Positions 17,414 through 25,731 of a DNA stretch of 64,000 bases are shown piece by piece. Where the stretch lies: positions 2,963,365-3,027,364 of the forward strand of contig JAGTTQ010000001.1 of assembly GCA_018223415.1 (NCBI GenBank), read 5' to 3'. The notes under the pieces were generated by a model that saw only the letters and a program-made list of their open reading frames with translations, made no database searches and was not told the origin of the DNA. Within the stretch, counting starts at the first letter, position 1. Every line of letters begins with the position of its first letter. A program made the position numbers and the translations under genes. Source of the stretch: Eubacteriaceae bacterium Marseille-Q4139. GTDB taxonomy: Bacteria > Bacillota > Clostridia > Lachnospirales > Lachnospiraceae.

Positions 17414-19117
17414 TTGAAACAGAAAATCAGTATTTCTTTGGTTCTGTCCTGTCTTATCGTTCTGCTGTTCGCGTTTCCTGTCTATGCCGTCGGGGAGGGG
17501 AACCTGGATGGAGGCGGCGGAAGCATGGGGCAGGGAACCAGCCAGAACTCCTGGACGCCCGGAAATGAGGGGGTGCGGGTCACGGTAATCCGGGCGGAGA
17601 GCCGGGAGCCGGTAACCCGGCCCATTGACCTGACCAATAAGCGGCCGTCCATCGTGTATTCTTTTGGAAAGGTCTGCAAAGTATCCTACAACAACGGAAC
17701 TGCCTTGGCTGTAAATACGGGTGCGTATGAATATGTGAATCCTGCCCAGGCGCTTCCGCGGATCATCAGCTCCAAAAGTCTCGGACAGGCCAATATAGAA
17801 GCCATCAAAAGCTATTTTACTGATGAGCAGGTCATCCGGAGCATTGCGGGTTTAACCGGCATGGATTTTGATACGCTTATTAACGGAGAGTACCGATTGT
17901 TTATTGAACCGATCAGCTTTGTAAGATTCCAGGGAAACCTGATTGCAGTGACTGCAACAGAAGCGGCGCTGTATGATGAAGTATTAAGCGGCGGGATGCG
18001 TGCGGTTCTCCCTACGGTTGCATTCCAGAACCTGCCGCTTTCCATGTTCCTGGAAACATCGGATCTTGGCTATCCAGCCTGGGGCGGACCGACAACCGGA
18101 GTACGATCCAACAGTGAAATCAAAAGTTCCCTGGGACTTGGGATCGTTCGGTTTAACGATATGCCCCCGGAGGAAGTAGAAGTAACGGAGTTTGATTACG
18201 AGTACCGGACGAATACGGAGGTGATTACAGCGGTGGATGTCAGTGGCGGGCAGAGCGACCCGGATCACCCGGTTTCCGTTACCTTTCACGTAGGAGGCCG
18301 TACTTACCGCGTCAACAATGTTTACTACCCATCGGGCGACAGTCAGCTGGCCTGGATTCGCTGGACGACGCCGGAGGAACCGCAGACCATGACCATCACC
18401 GTAAGGGTGCATGGCGGCGGCTCCGTAGCAGATGGAACCATCCAGGTAAACATCGTGGATCTTAATGAGAACCCGCCACCGGATCCCAATGCAGATGACC
18501 GGAACGACAGCTTCAGCCGGCCGGAGATTCCCACACAGGAAGAAAAGATCACAGCCAGCTGGGGAGTCTGGAGGCCGTGGTGGCAGGAACACTGGGTATG
18601 GCACAGCGGTGATGACGATGATGATGGGTATTGGTGCGACCACGGCTGGTGGGAGTTTGATCTTGACCGGTACTCCGCGAGCCTGACTGCGTCCATGGAC
18701 ATCACGCCGGATGAAAAAGCGCCGACAGCGAATGACAGCACCATGAAATCCGGGTATGGGATTCAGGAAAAGGTAACTACTCATGTGAGTACAAACCAAA
18801 GCTCCGCGGTAACCCCGGCACAGAACGCAGTGACTTATTTCCCGGAATTTCAGTACCAGAATTTCTGGCGGCTTTTGGAGCGGATGGGAAATGGGTATCA
18901 CATGACCCATGAATTTCAGGAAAACCCGTACAGCACCTACAACCGGCGCACCCATTTCACACCCATATGGTATCCGGATGGGAGCTACATTGCCTACACA
19001 AGGTTAATGGACTGCTGGACGCCGGCGGGAATGCTTTCCATAAATCTGACAGATTCGCTGCGGATTGACGGCAACCTCTGGAGCGACTGGCATATCGCGC
19101 CTCAGAATCCAGACTAA
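17414..19117 (+). CDS. Large secreted protein with a Trp-rich segment
   Basis: 567 residues from a TTG start at 17414, placed by AAAGGAG 6 bp upstream. The N-terminus LKQKISISLVLSC..VYAVG is a clear signal peptide (cleavage after about residue 25). A Gly-rich linker is followed by a large, mostly beta-rich extracellular region. Near 18560-18665 lies an unusual stretch with nine Trp, a run of five Asp and several His. No sortase motif or C-terminal anchor is seen. It may be a surface adhesin or the tip/outer part of the Tad or transfer apparatus; that is inference from position. Confidence 0.65.
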   Translation: MKQKISISLVLSCLIVLLFAFPVYAVGEGNLDGGGGSMGQGTSQNSWTPGNEGVRVTVIRAESREPVTRPIDLTNKRPSIVYSFGKVCKVSYNNGTALAVNTGAYEYVNPAQALPRIISSKSLGQANIEAIKSYFTDEQVIRSIAGLTGMDFDTLINGEYRLFIEPISFVRFQGNLIAVTATEAALYDEVLSGGMRAVLPTVAFQNLPLSMFLETSDLGYPAWGGPTTGVRSNSEIKSSLGLGIVRFNDMPPEEVEVTEFDYEYRTNTEVITAVDVSGGQSDPDHPVSVTFHVGGRTYRVNNVYYPSGDSQLAWIRWTTPEEPQTMTITVRVHGGGSVADGTIQVNIVDLNENPPPDPNADDRNDSFSRPEIPTQEEKITASWGVWRPWWQEHWVWHSGDDDDDGYWCDHGWWEFDLDRYSASLTASMDITPDEKAPTANDSTMKSGYGIQEKVTTHVSTNQSSAVTPAQNAVTYFPEFQYQNFWRLLERMGNGYHMTHEFQENPYSTYNRRTHFTPIWYPDGSYIAYTRLMDCWTPAGMLSINLTDSLRIDGNLWSDWHIAPQNPD

Positions 19118-19128
19118 TAGCAGAAAAG

Positions 19129-19163
19129 AAACTGCAGGGCGATTGGCGGTCTTGCAGTTTTTT
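19129..19163 (+). terminator. Hairpin terminator after the secreted protein gene
   Basis: AAACTGCA (19129-19136) pairs with TGCAGTTT (19153-19160) and runs into six T residues. It separates the Tad part from the type IV secretion part. Confidence 0.65.
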
Positions 19164-19188
19164 ATTTCCACAGGAAGGGAGAAATTAG

Positions 19189-19524
19189 ATGAAAGTAAAA
19201 AGAAGAATCCTGCTTTTCCTCGCTGCAGCACTGGCAGCATGTGTGTTCTGTGTTCCCGCATATGCAGCGTCTGGCGATGTGGCGGGAGCGATTGAGGGAA
19301 CCTGGAAGACGGCATCAGAACAGATCAAGACGGTGGTTAACAACGTGGTGTTTCCTGCCATCGATCTGATCCTTGCCGTGTTCTTTTTTGGCAAACTGGG
19401 GACGGCATATTTTGACTACCGCAAGCACGGGCAGTTTGAATGGGCAGGCCCAGCAATCCTGTTTGCCTGCCTGGTCTTTACCCTGACTGCACCTATGTAT
19501 GTGTGGCAGATTCTTGGGATGTAA
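19189..19524 (+). CDS. DUF3852 VirB2/TrbC-like conjugation pilin
   Basis: 111 residues. A signal peptide ends near residue 26 (VPAYAASG). Two hydrophobic helices (about residues 50-66 and 86-108) flank a short basic loop. This matches DUF3852 and the layout of VirB2/TrbC-type pilin subunits of type IV secretion. A ribosome site GGAAGGGAG precedes the ATG. It begins the transfer gene group. Confidence 0.7.
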   Translation: MKVKRRILLFLAAALAACVFCVPAYAASGDVAGAIEGTWKTASEQIKTVVNNVVFPAIDLILAVFFFGKLGTAYFDYRKHGQFEWAGPAILFACLVFTLTAPMYVWQILGM

Positions 19525-19536
19525 AGGAGGCAGACA

Positions 19537-20106
19537 ATGGGATGTTGGGGAATTCGGGCTTTTGAGTCTGACGAAGGGCTGGATGCTGTGGGCACCATCC
19601 GGCAGAATCTGCCTGCAGATGGAAAACTGGAATTAAAAACGATGCTTGCTCTTTTGCAGAGCGATGAATGGTGTTCCCCGCCGGATCCAGCGGAGGGGCA
19701 TAGCCATACCAGCCCGATGGCGCTTGCTGAATTGATGGTAAAATTTATGGACCAGAATCTGGAGAGGCTGGATTATGATGATCCACAGCTGGCACAAGAG
19801 AAGAAATTTGCCTCGATAACCTCTTTTACAGCAGACAGGGAATCCATCCAATGGATCAAAAAATACCTGTCGGCTACCCTGCGTCACAGTCGTATCATCG
19901 CCGAATTCCAGGCAAAGGAAGGTCAGCCGCGGGGCGGATGGTTTGACGAAAAAGACTGGTTTGGCTGGCAGACGCATATGGAGCAGCTGATCGGACGTAT
20001 GGATCAGCTGCTGTGCAGTTCGGAGCCTGTAATCCAGTTGATCAGGACGGCAGAACAAAGGATGGAAGTGCAGGCAGCGCGGGCCAATGGTCCGCAGATG
20101 GGATGA
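19537..20106 (+). CDS. DUF4259-type protein
   Basis: 189 residues. The start MGCWGIRAFESDEGLD matches the DUF4259 signature (G.WG...F..D...D). Soluble, helical, no signal peptide. The family has no known function; it is present in many ICEs. AAAGGAGG precedes the ATG at 19537, 12 bp after the pilin gene. Confidence 0.65.
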   Translation: MGCWGIRAFESDEGLDAVGTIRQNLPADGKLELKTMLALLQSDEWCSPPDPAEGHSHTSPMALAELMVKFMDQNLERLDYDDPQLAQEKKFASITSFTADRESIQWIKKYLSATLRHSRIIAEFQAKEGQPRGGWFDEKDWFGWQTHMEQLIGRMDQLLCSSEPVIQLIRTAEQRMEVQAARANGPQMG

Positions 20107-20120
20107 GAAAGGAGAGGGCA

Positions 20121-20549
20121 ATGACAAAGTTTGAACAGGAACTTCGCCGGATGTTTGATCACGATGCGGTATTCCTGAATGCAAAATTTGTAGGGAATGT
20201 CTGCTATGGCAGGCTGACGGATCAGATCCGCGTAAAAATATATTTCAAGACGGGAATGTTTGCGGATCGTTACGACCGTCTCAAGGTCACACTTTTAAAC
20301 CGGAATGAAGGCGTCATTGACAGTATGGTGTTGAAATTTGCGGATTTATGGGGAAGGAAAATGGTGCGTAACCCCAACTTCCGCGAAGGTATTTTTCCAT
20401 ATATCTGGTGTGACGGTGCAGATGTGGACTGGTATGTGTATCAGCCAACGAAAACGGACTACCAGCAGGCAGTCAGTGCGGTGCGGACATACCTGGAAGT
20501 GTTTCAGGAGCCTGCGGAAGAACTGCAGCCCGGGCAGAAAATGTGTTGA
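20121..20549 (+). CDS. Unknown ICE protein, 142 residues
   Basis: Starts at ATG 20121 after AAAGGAGAGGG. A soluble alpha/beta protein with an aromatic-rich centre (FPYIWCDGADVDWYVYQP). No domain recognised. It sits between the DUF4259 gene and another short unknown gene in one operon. Confidence 0.5.
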   Translation: MTKFEQELRRMFDHDAVFLNAKFVGNVCYGRLTDQIRVKIYFKTGMFADRYDRLKVTLLNRNEGVIDSMVLKFADLWGRKMVRNPNFREGIFPYIWCDGADVDWYVYQPTKTDYQQAVSAVRTYLEVFQEPAEELQPGQKMC

Positions 20550-20559
20550 AGGAGGATAC

Positions 20560-21021
20560 ATGGACAGAAAAGAACTGATAGAAGCCAATCCTATTTTGTC
20601 ATTGGGGAAGGAAATCTTTGACCGGACTGATGGGATATGTGTGATTGGTCCGGGTCCCGGCGGAATCGGCGTCACAGTTCCCCAGGCGTCTAAGATTAGC
20701 CTATTGCTCCTGTTTGAGCCGTATCCCATATACGATGCGGGGAGTTTGCCGGAAGGGAAGTCCGAGATTGAGGTAAGGGTTGCTGGATTCGGCATGGGTA
20801 TCAAACGTGAATTATCGGAGGATGCAGTAAAAGCTCTGATGAAAGAGGGACAAGATCCGATTACCAGGAAGATTGCATCCGCAGTTCTGGAACTGTCTGG
20901 GGAATCCAGGAAAGTTACCTATGAGCAATATGACGAAGCATTCGGGGCTTTGGCAGATTGGGAAATGGGGCAGGAGGATGAAGCCTTGGAACCGCCGGCA
21001 CTTAACGGTCCATCTATGTGA
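20560..21021 (+). CDS. Unknown ICE protein, 153 residues
   Basis: Start at ATG 20560 with GAAGGAGG upstream. A Gly-rich segment 'GPGPGGIGVTVPQASK' near residue 30 does not fit a Walker A motif. Soluble, no signal peptide. No family recognised. It is 10 bp after the preceding gene. Confidence 0.5.
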   Translation: MDRKELIEANPILSLGKEIFDRTDGICVIGPGPGGIGVTVPQASKISLLLLFEPYPIYDAGSLPEGKSEIEVRVAGFGMGIKRELSEDAVKALMKEGQDPITRKIASAVLELSGESRKVTYEQYDEAFGALADWEMGQEDEALEPPALNGPSM

Positions 21022-21076
21022 TGAGGGGTAAGGCTATTTCTGCTGACACCCGAGTGAAAGGAGGCATGGATAAGGC

Positions 21077-21979
21077 GTGTTCATATGGGATTTTGTTGCC
21101 GATACCGTATTGGGGCAGATTGTGGACTGGATCTACGGGCAGCTCGTAGGGTTTCTCGGTGATTTTTTTATGCAGATGGGCAACATGGGTGCGGAGCTTT
21201 TTGAAATGTCCTGGGTACAATCCATCGTGCTGTTCTTTTCCTATCTGGCCTGGGCGCTGTATGTCACGGGGCTTGTGGTGGCCGGATTTGAGTGTGGAAT
21301 CGAAAGTCAGAACGGGCGGGGGAGTATCCGGGAAACAGCAATCAACGCCATCAAGGGGTTTATGGCAGTCAGCCTGTTTACGGTAGTCCCGGTGGAGCTG
21401 TATAAGTTCTGCGTGTCCCTGCAGGGGAGTTTTACTGCGGAGATTACCGGGCTTGGCGATGGTTTTGGGACGGTTGCCCTAAATATCATTACCTCCCTGC
21501 AGGATGCGGGAACCTGGGAAGATGCAGTACAGGCGGAAATCTTCGGGGGCCTAAACAGCATCACAAGTCCAATCTTAATGATTTTTATCCTGATCCTAAT
21601 GGGATATGCAGTCATCAAGGTGTTCTTTGCCAACTTAAAGCGCGGCGGTATTCTGCTGATCCAGATCACAGTTGGAAGCCTCTATATGTTCAGTATTCCA
21701 AGAGGTTACATTGATGGCTTCGTTGGCTGGTGCAAGCAGGTCATTGGCCTGTGTCTGACTACGTTCCTGCAGGCAACGATCCTGATTGCCGGACTGATGG
21801 TAGTCAAAGACCACGCGCTTTTAGGGCTGGGACTCATGCTGTCGGCCGGAGAAGTCCCGCGGATTGCCGGACAGTTCGGACTGGATACAGGGACCAGAGC
21901 CAATGTGATGGGAGCGGTTTATGCGGCACAAGGGGCGGTCAATCTGACCCGGACCATTGTACAGACTGTAGCGAGATAG
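21077..21979 (+). CDS. TrbL/VirB6-like polytopic conjugation protein
   Basis: 300 residues with at least six hydrophobic segments, starting FIWDFVADTVLGQIVDWIYGQ. The layout matches TrbL/VirB6-type inner-membrane channel proteins of Gram-positive conjugation. The start is unclear: GTG at 21077 is 13 bp after GGAGG, while an ATG at 21066, closer to the ribosome site, is in another frame. It lies upstream of the PrgI and VirB4 genes and is likely part of the same secretion channel. Confidence 0.75.
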   Translation: MFIWDFVADTVLGQIVDWIYGQLVGFLGDFFMQMGNMGAELFEMSWVQSIVLFFSYLAWALYVTGLVVAGFECGIESQNGRGSIRETAINAIKGFMAVSLFTVVPVELYKFCVSLQGSFTAEITGLGDGFGTVALNIITSLQDAGTWEDAVQAEIFGGLNSITSPILMIFILILMGYAVIKVFFANLKRGGILLIQITVGSLYMFSIPRGYIDGFVGWCKQVIGLCLTTFLQATILIAGLMVVKDHALLGLGLMLSAGEVPRIAGQFGLDTGTRANVMGAVYAAQGAVNLTRTIVQTVAR

Positions 21980-21990
21980 GAGGGGAAACA

Positions 21991-22374
21991 ATGTCAGAAA
22001 AGAAGCTGGTATATATCGCATCCCCATATGCGGGGGATGTGCTGGAAAACATCCAAACGGCACAGAATGCCTGCCGGTATGCGATGGCGCAGGGAACTGT
22101 CCCGATTGCGGTGCATTTGATGTATCCGCAGTTTTTGGATGACGGTTCTGTGGAGGAACGGGAGGCTGGAATGCAGATGGGGATCCGGGTGTTAGAAGCC
22201 TGCGATGAACTGTGGCTGTTTGGGGACCGCATGTCCTCTGAGATGCAGAGAGAATTGGAAGCGGCAGAGCAGTTGGGCATTCCGGTGCAGCGAATCAGTG
22301 GTCAGGAGTTGGTCTCCTGGCTGGAGGAAGGACCGGAACAGAGTTTCTTTGGAATGGAGCTTAGAGGATGCTGA
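21991..22374 (+). CDS. DUF4406/nucleoside 2-deoxyribosyltransferase-like protein
   Basis: 127 residues, beginning KLVYIASPYAGDVLENI, with 'HLMYPQFLDD' and 'CDELWLFGDRMSSEM'. This is the DUF4406-like, Rossmann-type fold related to nucleoside deoxyribosyltransferases. The precise substrate is unknown; such proteins are frequent in phages and ICEs next to methyltransferases. AGGAGGGG precedes ATG 21991, and the stop overlaps the C5 methyltransferase start. Confidence 0.7.
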   Translation: MSEKKLVYIASPYAGDVLENIQTAQNACRYAMAQGTVPIAVHLMYPQFLDDGSVEEREAGMQMGIRVLEACDELWLFGDRMSSEMQRELEAAEQLGIPVQRISGQELVSWLEEGPEQSFFGMELRGC

Positions 22375-24302
22375 CCCTGGGGAGTCTGTTTGATGGGATT
22401 GGAGGATTTCCTCTGGCCGGTATCCACAATGGGATTACGCCGCTTTGGGCAAGTGAGATCGAACCTTTCCCAATCAAAGTAACACAAATCCGATTCCCGG
22501 ATATGATCCATGTGGGGGATATCACAAAACTGGACGGAAGCAGGCTCCCGCCTGTGGATGTGATCTGCGGGGGAAGCCCCTGTCAGGATCTATCTGTTGC
22601 TGGACAGCGGCGCGGCCTTGCGGGAGAACGCTCCGGTCTGTTCATGGATCAGGTGCGTATTGTAAAGGAGATGAGAAATGCAGATGCCGGACGAGGGATA
22701 CCAGATCACCTTAGCAGACCTCGATACCTCGTTTGGGAAAATGTGCCGGGAGCCTTCAGCTCCGCAAATGGAGAGGACTTCCGTGCGGTTATCGAGGAGA
22801 TCGTCCGTATCAAGGACGATACCTGTCATGTGCCTCGACCTGACTCCGGGCGCTGGGAACCTGCTGGGGCTGCCATTCTGGGAACTGAATTCAGCTTGGC
22901 TTGGAGAGTCCTGGATGCTCAGTTCTGGGGAGTCGCCCAGCGCCGCCGTCGTATCTTCCTTGTCGCAGATTTTGGAGGACTCACCGCACCCCAGATATTA
23001 TTTAAGCAGGAAAGCCTGTTTGGGGATTCTGCGGAGGGCAAAGGCCAGAGGGAAGGAGTTGCCGGAGCAGCTGAAAGAGGCGCTGATGTGGCAGGCGGGG
23101 CTTGTATGATTTCCCCAGAACTGCAGAGGACAGAACAAAAGGGAAAACAGCAACTCCTGTGTTTAAATAACCAGGGCGGCAGCCCAATGGATGTGACAGA
23201 GGATATGACGGCGACTTTCCAGGCGGGAATGGGAAACCATCCGCCATTGGTGTCCGGACAGGCGGTACAGGCGGCAGGAGTTGTCACCAAAGGAAATGGG
23301 GAATGTTTTTTAATGACAGAAACCCATGCGGCTTTGACTGAGGGCGGCGGTCAGGCTGGGCAAGGTTACCCCTGTGTGCTTACAGCAGGATTTTGTGGTA
23401 ATGCCAGTTCCGAGGCAAGGGGAATTGGGCTTCAGACAGAGTGTTCCCCGACGATTAAAACAGGACAAGCCCCGTCTGTTCTTTGTCTGAATGACCAGGG
23501 AGGCAGTCAGATGGATACATCGGAGGATGTGTCTGGGACGCTGCGGGCACAGGAGCATGGGCATCAGCCGCTTATTATGGCAACACAACAGGGCGGGGCA
23601 GAGATTGGCGAGGGGATTTGCCCGACGATTACAGGAGCGGCTGGCTCCAGCGGAAATAATCAGCCGGTACTGTTTGAGAACCATGGGATTGATGCGCGCT
23701 ATACCGGCCCTCATGGAGTTGCACCGACCATGTCTGCACGCTATGGGACTGGCGGTAATAATGTCCCACTGGTTGCAGACCAGCCAGAGAGCTACTGTAT
23801 TGCGGGAAATATCATTGACCGGCAGGATAAGAACGGTGGAAATGGACTGGGATGTCAGCCGGATATCAGTTACACCCTGACGGGGATGGACCGGCATGCG
23901 GTGTTCAGCAGACAGCGGAGCGATGAACTGATTGAAAATGAAGTTGTGGCAACGCAGAGCGCCAGACAGCACAAGGACGCAACGGATCTGATAATGGAGG
24001 TTTTCGGGGTAGATTGCCGGAATGGAAATGAGAATGGGGACATCTCCGGAACACTTCAGCCAGGTTCGGGTGGGACTTCTTTAAACTCCATCCATCCGGT
24101 CCGGATGGGAAAGCGCATCCGGCGTCTCACTCCACTGGAGTGTGAACGGCTGCAGGGGTTTCCGGACGGCTGGACAGATATCCCCGGTGCTTCGGACAGT
24201 GCCAGATATAAAGCCCTTGGAAACAGTGTGGCGATTCCATGTGTGGACTTTGTCCTGCGCGGAATCGCTTATTTTTTACGGAAGATCAGAGAAGAAACAT
24301 GA
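22368..24302 (+). CDS. DNA (cytosine-5) methyltransferase with an expanded repeat-rich recognition region
   Basis: 644 residues, well above the 300-450 usual for the family. Motif I is SLFDGIGGFPLAG, motif IV GGSPCQ has the catalytic Cys72, motif VI is ENVPG, motif VIII is QRRRRIFLVA. Motif IX (RRLTPLECERLQGFPDGW) and motif X (ALGNSVAIP) come only after about 370 further residues. That insert is made of degenerate units such as CLN.QGGS..D..ED...T and 'PTI..' followed by a 'P.VL' strand. No endonuclease is adjacent, so this is probably a protective orphan enzyme. Confidence 0.92.
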   Translation: MLTLGSLFDGIGGFPLAGIHNGITPLWASEIEPFPIKVTQIRFPDMIHVGDITKLDGSRLPPVDVICGGSPCQDLSVAGQRRGLAGERSGLFMDQVRIVKEMRNADAGRGIPDHLSRPRYLVWENVPGAFSSANGEDFRAVIEEIVRIKDDTCHVPRPDSGRWEPAGAAILGTEFSLAWRVLDAQFWGVAQRRRRIFLVADFGGLTAPQILFKQESLFGDSAEGKGQREGVAGAAERGADVAGGACMISPELQRTEQKGKQQLLCLNNQGGSPMDVTEDMTATFQAGMGNHPPLVSGQAVQAAGVVTKGNGECFLMTETHAALTEGGGQAGQGYPCVLTAGFCGNASSEARGIGLQTECSPTIKTGQAPSVLCLNDQGGSQMDTSEDVSGTLRAQEHGHQPLIMATQQGGAEIGEGICPTITGAAGSSGNNQPVLFENHGIDARYTGPHGVAPTMSARYGTGGNNVPLVADQPESYCIAGNIIDRQDKNGGNGLGCQPDISYTLTGMDRHAVFSRQRSDELIENEVVATQSARQHKDATDLIMEVFGVDCRNGNENGDISGTLQPGSGGTSLNSIHPVRMGKRIRRLTPLECERLQGFPDGWTDIPGASDSARYKALGNSVAIPCVDFVLRGIAYFLRKIREET

Positions 24303-24420
24303 GATATCCTCTTGTTGGTATTGCTTCCTTTTGGAGAAAAATCTTGTTGGGTATGGTCATAGCTATTCCATAACATTCCCGATATACTTGGCTTGTAACA
24401 TCAAGGAAAGGAGAACATCC

Positions 24421-24735
24421 ATGGAGAACCGAAAAAATTTATGCGCCATGATCCCGGAATCGTTATATACGAAAGTCGGGGAAGAAAAGGAAAAACTGGC
24501 ACTCAATCTCAGCCAATATGTCGAGATGGTACTGAACGAACATTTTGAAGGAGGAAAAGCAATGGCAAACGGGACAAGGACACTGGCATTCCAGGTATCA
24601 GAGGAACTTTTTATGAGGATCAAGGAATATTTAAAGCAGACCGGACAGAGCCAGAAAGACTTTGTGATCGGGCTGATCGAAACAGCCTTAAGTGAAGCGG
24701 AGAAAGTAAAGCCGCATGAGGAAACTGCAGAATGA
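24421..24735 (+). CDS. Small protein with two ribbon-helix-helix-like repeats
   Basis: 104 residues from ATG 24421 after GGAAAGGAG. Two similar halves are visible: 'LCAMIPESLYTKVGEEKEKLALNLSQYVEMVL' and 'LAFQVSEELFMRIKEYLKQTGQSQKDFVIGLI'. Each has the strand-helix-helix order of ribbon-helix-helix DNA-binding domains. It probably regulates the adjoining transfer genes. A hairpin follows at about 24749-24776. Confidence 0.6.
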   Translation: MENRKNLCAMIPESLYTKVGEEKEKLALNLSQYVEMVLNEHFEGGKAMANGTRTLAFQVSEELFMRIKEYLKQTGQSQKDFVIGLIETALSEAEKVKPHEETAE

Positions 24736-24797
24736 AATTCGTCTAACACCGCCGGAGGGCTTACGCTGCCGGCGGTAAATTTATTGGAGGTGGAACC

Positions 24798-25082
24798 TTG
24801 TATATCTATCCGGACAACTTAAAATCCAGGGCAACCCTGTGGCTCTGGCAGCTTCGGGACATCGGCGTCATCGGGGTGTGTGCGTTGGTATCCATCCTGT
24901 CATTTACACAGGCAGGACTTTTTCTGCCCATCGTCTTGACGGCGGTTTATGCCTTTCTGACGATCCGCTTTGAGGATACCAGTATCCTGGATTTCATCCG
25001 ATATGCCTGTGCTTACTTTTTTACCAGACAGCAGCTCTACGAGTGGAGGTTTACAGAACATGAACAGAAAGAAGAAATCTGA
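24798..25082 (+). CDS. PrgI-family (VirB3-like) membrane protein
   Basis: 94 residues from TTG 24798 after TGGAGGTGG. Two adjacent hydrophobic helices (about residues 20-58) and the start YIYPDNLKSRATLW match PrgI family proteins, which are the VirB3-like partners of VirB4 in Gram-positive type IV secretion. Its 3' end overlaps the next gene. Confidence 0.8.
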   Translation: MYIYPDNLKSRATLWLWQLRDIGVIGVCALVSILSFTQAGLFLPIVLTAVYAFLTIRFEDTSILDFIRYACAYFFTRQQLYEWRFTEHEQKEEI

Positions 25083-25659
25083 GAAACAGGAGGCGGCGCA
25101 TCGGGCGTCCACCCGCCAACTGATTGGGGCAAAGGAGATCACGGAGTACAGCCTGATAACCTATGGGCACGGGGAGCTGGTGTATTTTATTGTGAAACCA
25201 ACCAACATCTCCGTGCTGTCAGAGGCCAGCGTAGGGGCAAGGATCTACGCGTTGATGACGGTGTTAAAAGGCGTGGCGGAGATTGAGATGCTGTGCTTAA
25301 ACAGCCGGGAAAGTTTTGAGGACAATAAGCGGTTTTTGCGTTCCCGCATGGAACAGGAGGAAAACCCTGTGGTCCGAAAGCTCCTGGAAAGAGACTTAAC
25401 GCACCTGGACCGTATCCAGGTACAAATGGCGACTGCCCGTGAATTTCTCATTTTACTCCGGCTGAAGGAAGAAAAAGAATCCGAGGTGTTCCCCTATCTG
25501 GCCCGAATTGAAAAGTCCTTGAAGGAGCAGGGATTTTCCGTTAAAAGAGCGGATAAAGAGGACATCAAGCGGATACTGGCCGTGTACTATGAGCAGAACG
25601 TGACCACAGAGAAGTTTGAGGACTTCGATGGGGAACGCTGGATTATCCCGGACGATTAA
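25060..25659 (+). CDS. Conjugation protein between PrgI and VirB4 (VirB4 N-domain-like)
   Basis: 199 residues from ATG 25060, overlapping the PrgI gene by 23 bp. Soluble, charged, with 'YFIVKPTNISVLSE' and a long helical segment of Glu/Arg/Leu. Its placement is always between prgI and virB4 in related elements as I recall, and it resembles the N-terminal domain of VirB4-type ATPases in style. A structural role in the secretion ATPase complex is inferred. Confidence 0.55.
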   Translation: MNRKKKSEKQEAAHRASTRQLIGAKEITEYSLITYGHGELVYFIVKPTNISVLSEASVGARIYALMTVLKGVAEIEMLCLNSRESFEDNKRFLRSRMEQEENPVVRKLLERDLTHLDRIQVQMATAREFLILLRLKEEKESEVFPYLARIEKSLKEQGFSVKRADKEDIKRILAVYYEQNVTTEKFEDFDGERWIIPDD

Positions 25660-25731
25660 CAACAGGAAAGAAAACAGAACTGCGTCGGAGAAACCGGCGT
25701 ATTTTTGTGCCTAAATTTAGGAGGTGTCCAT

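Noticed and set aside
22919..23290. Minus-strand frames in the methyltransferase repeat region
   Set aside because: They mirror the plus-strand repeats and show no independent features.
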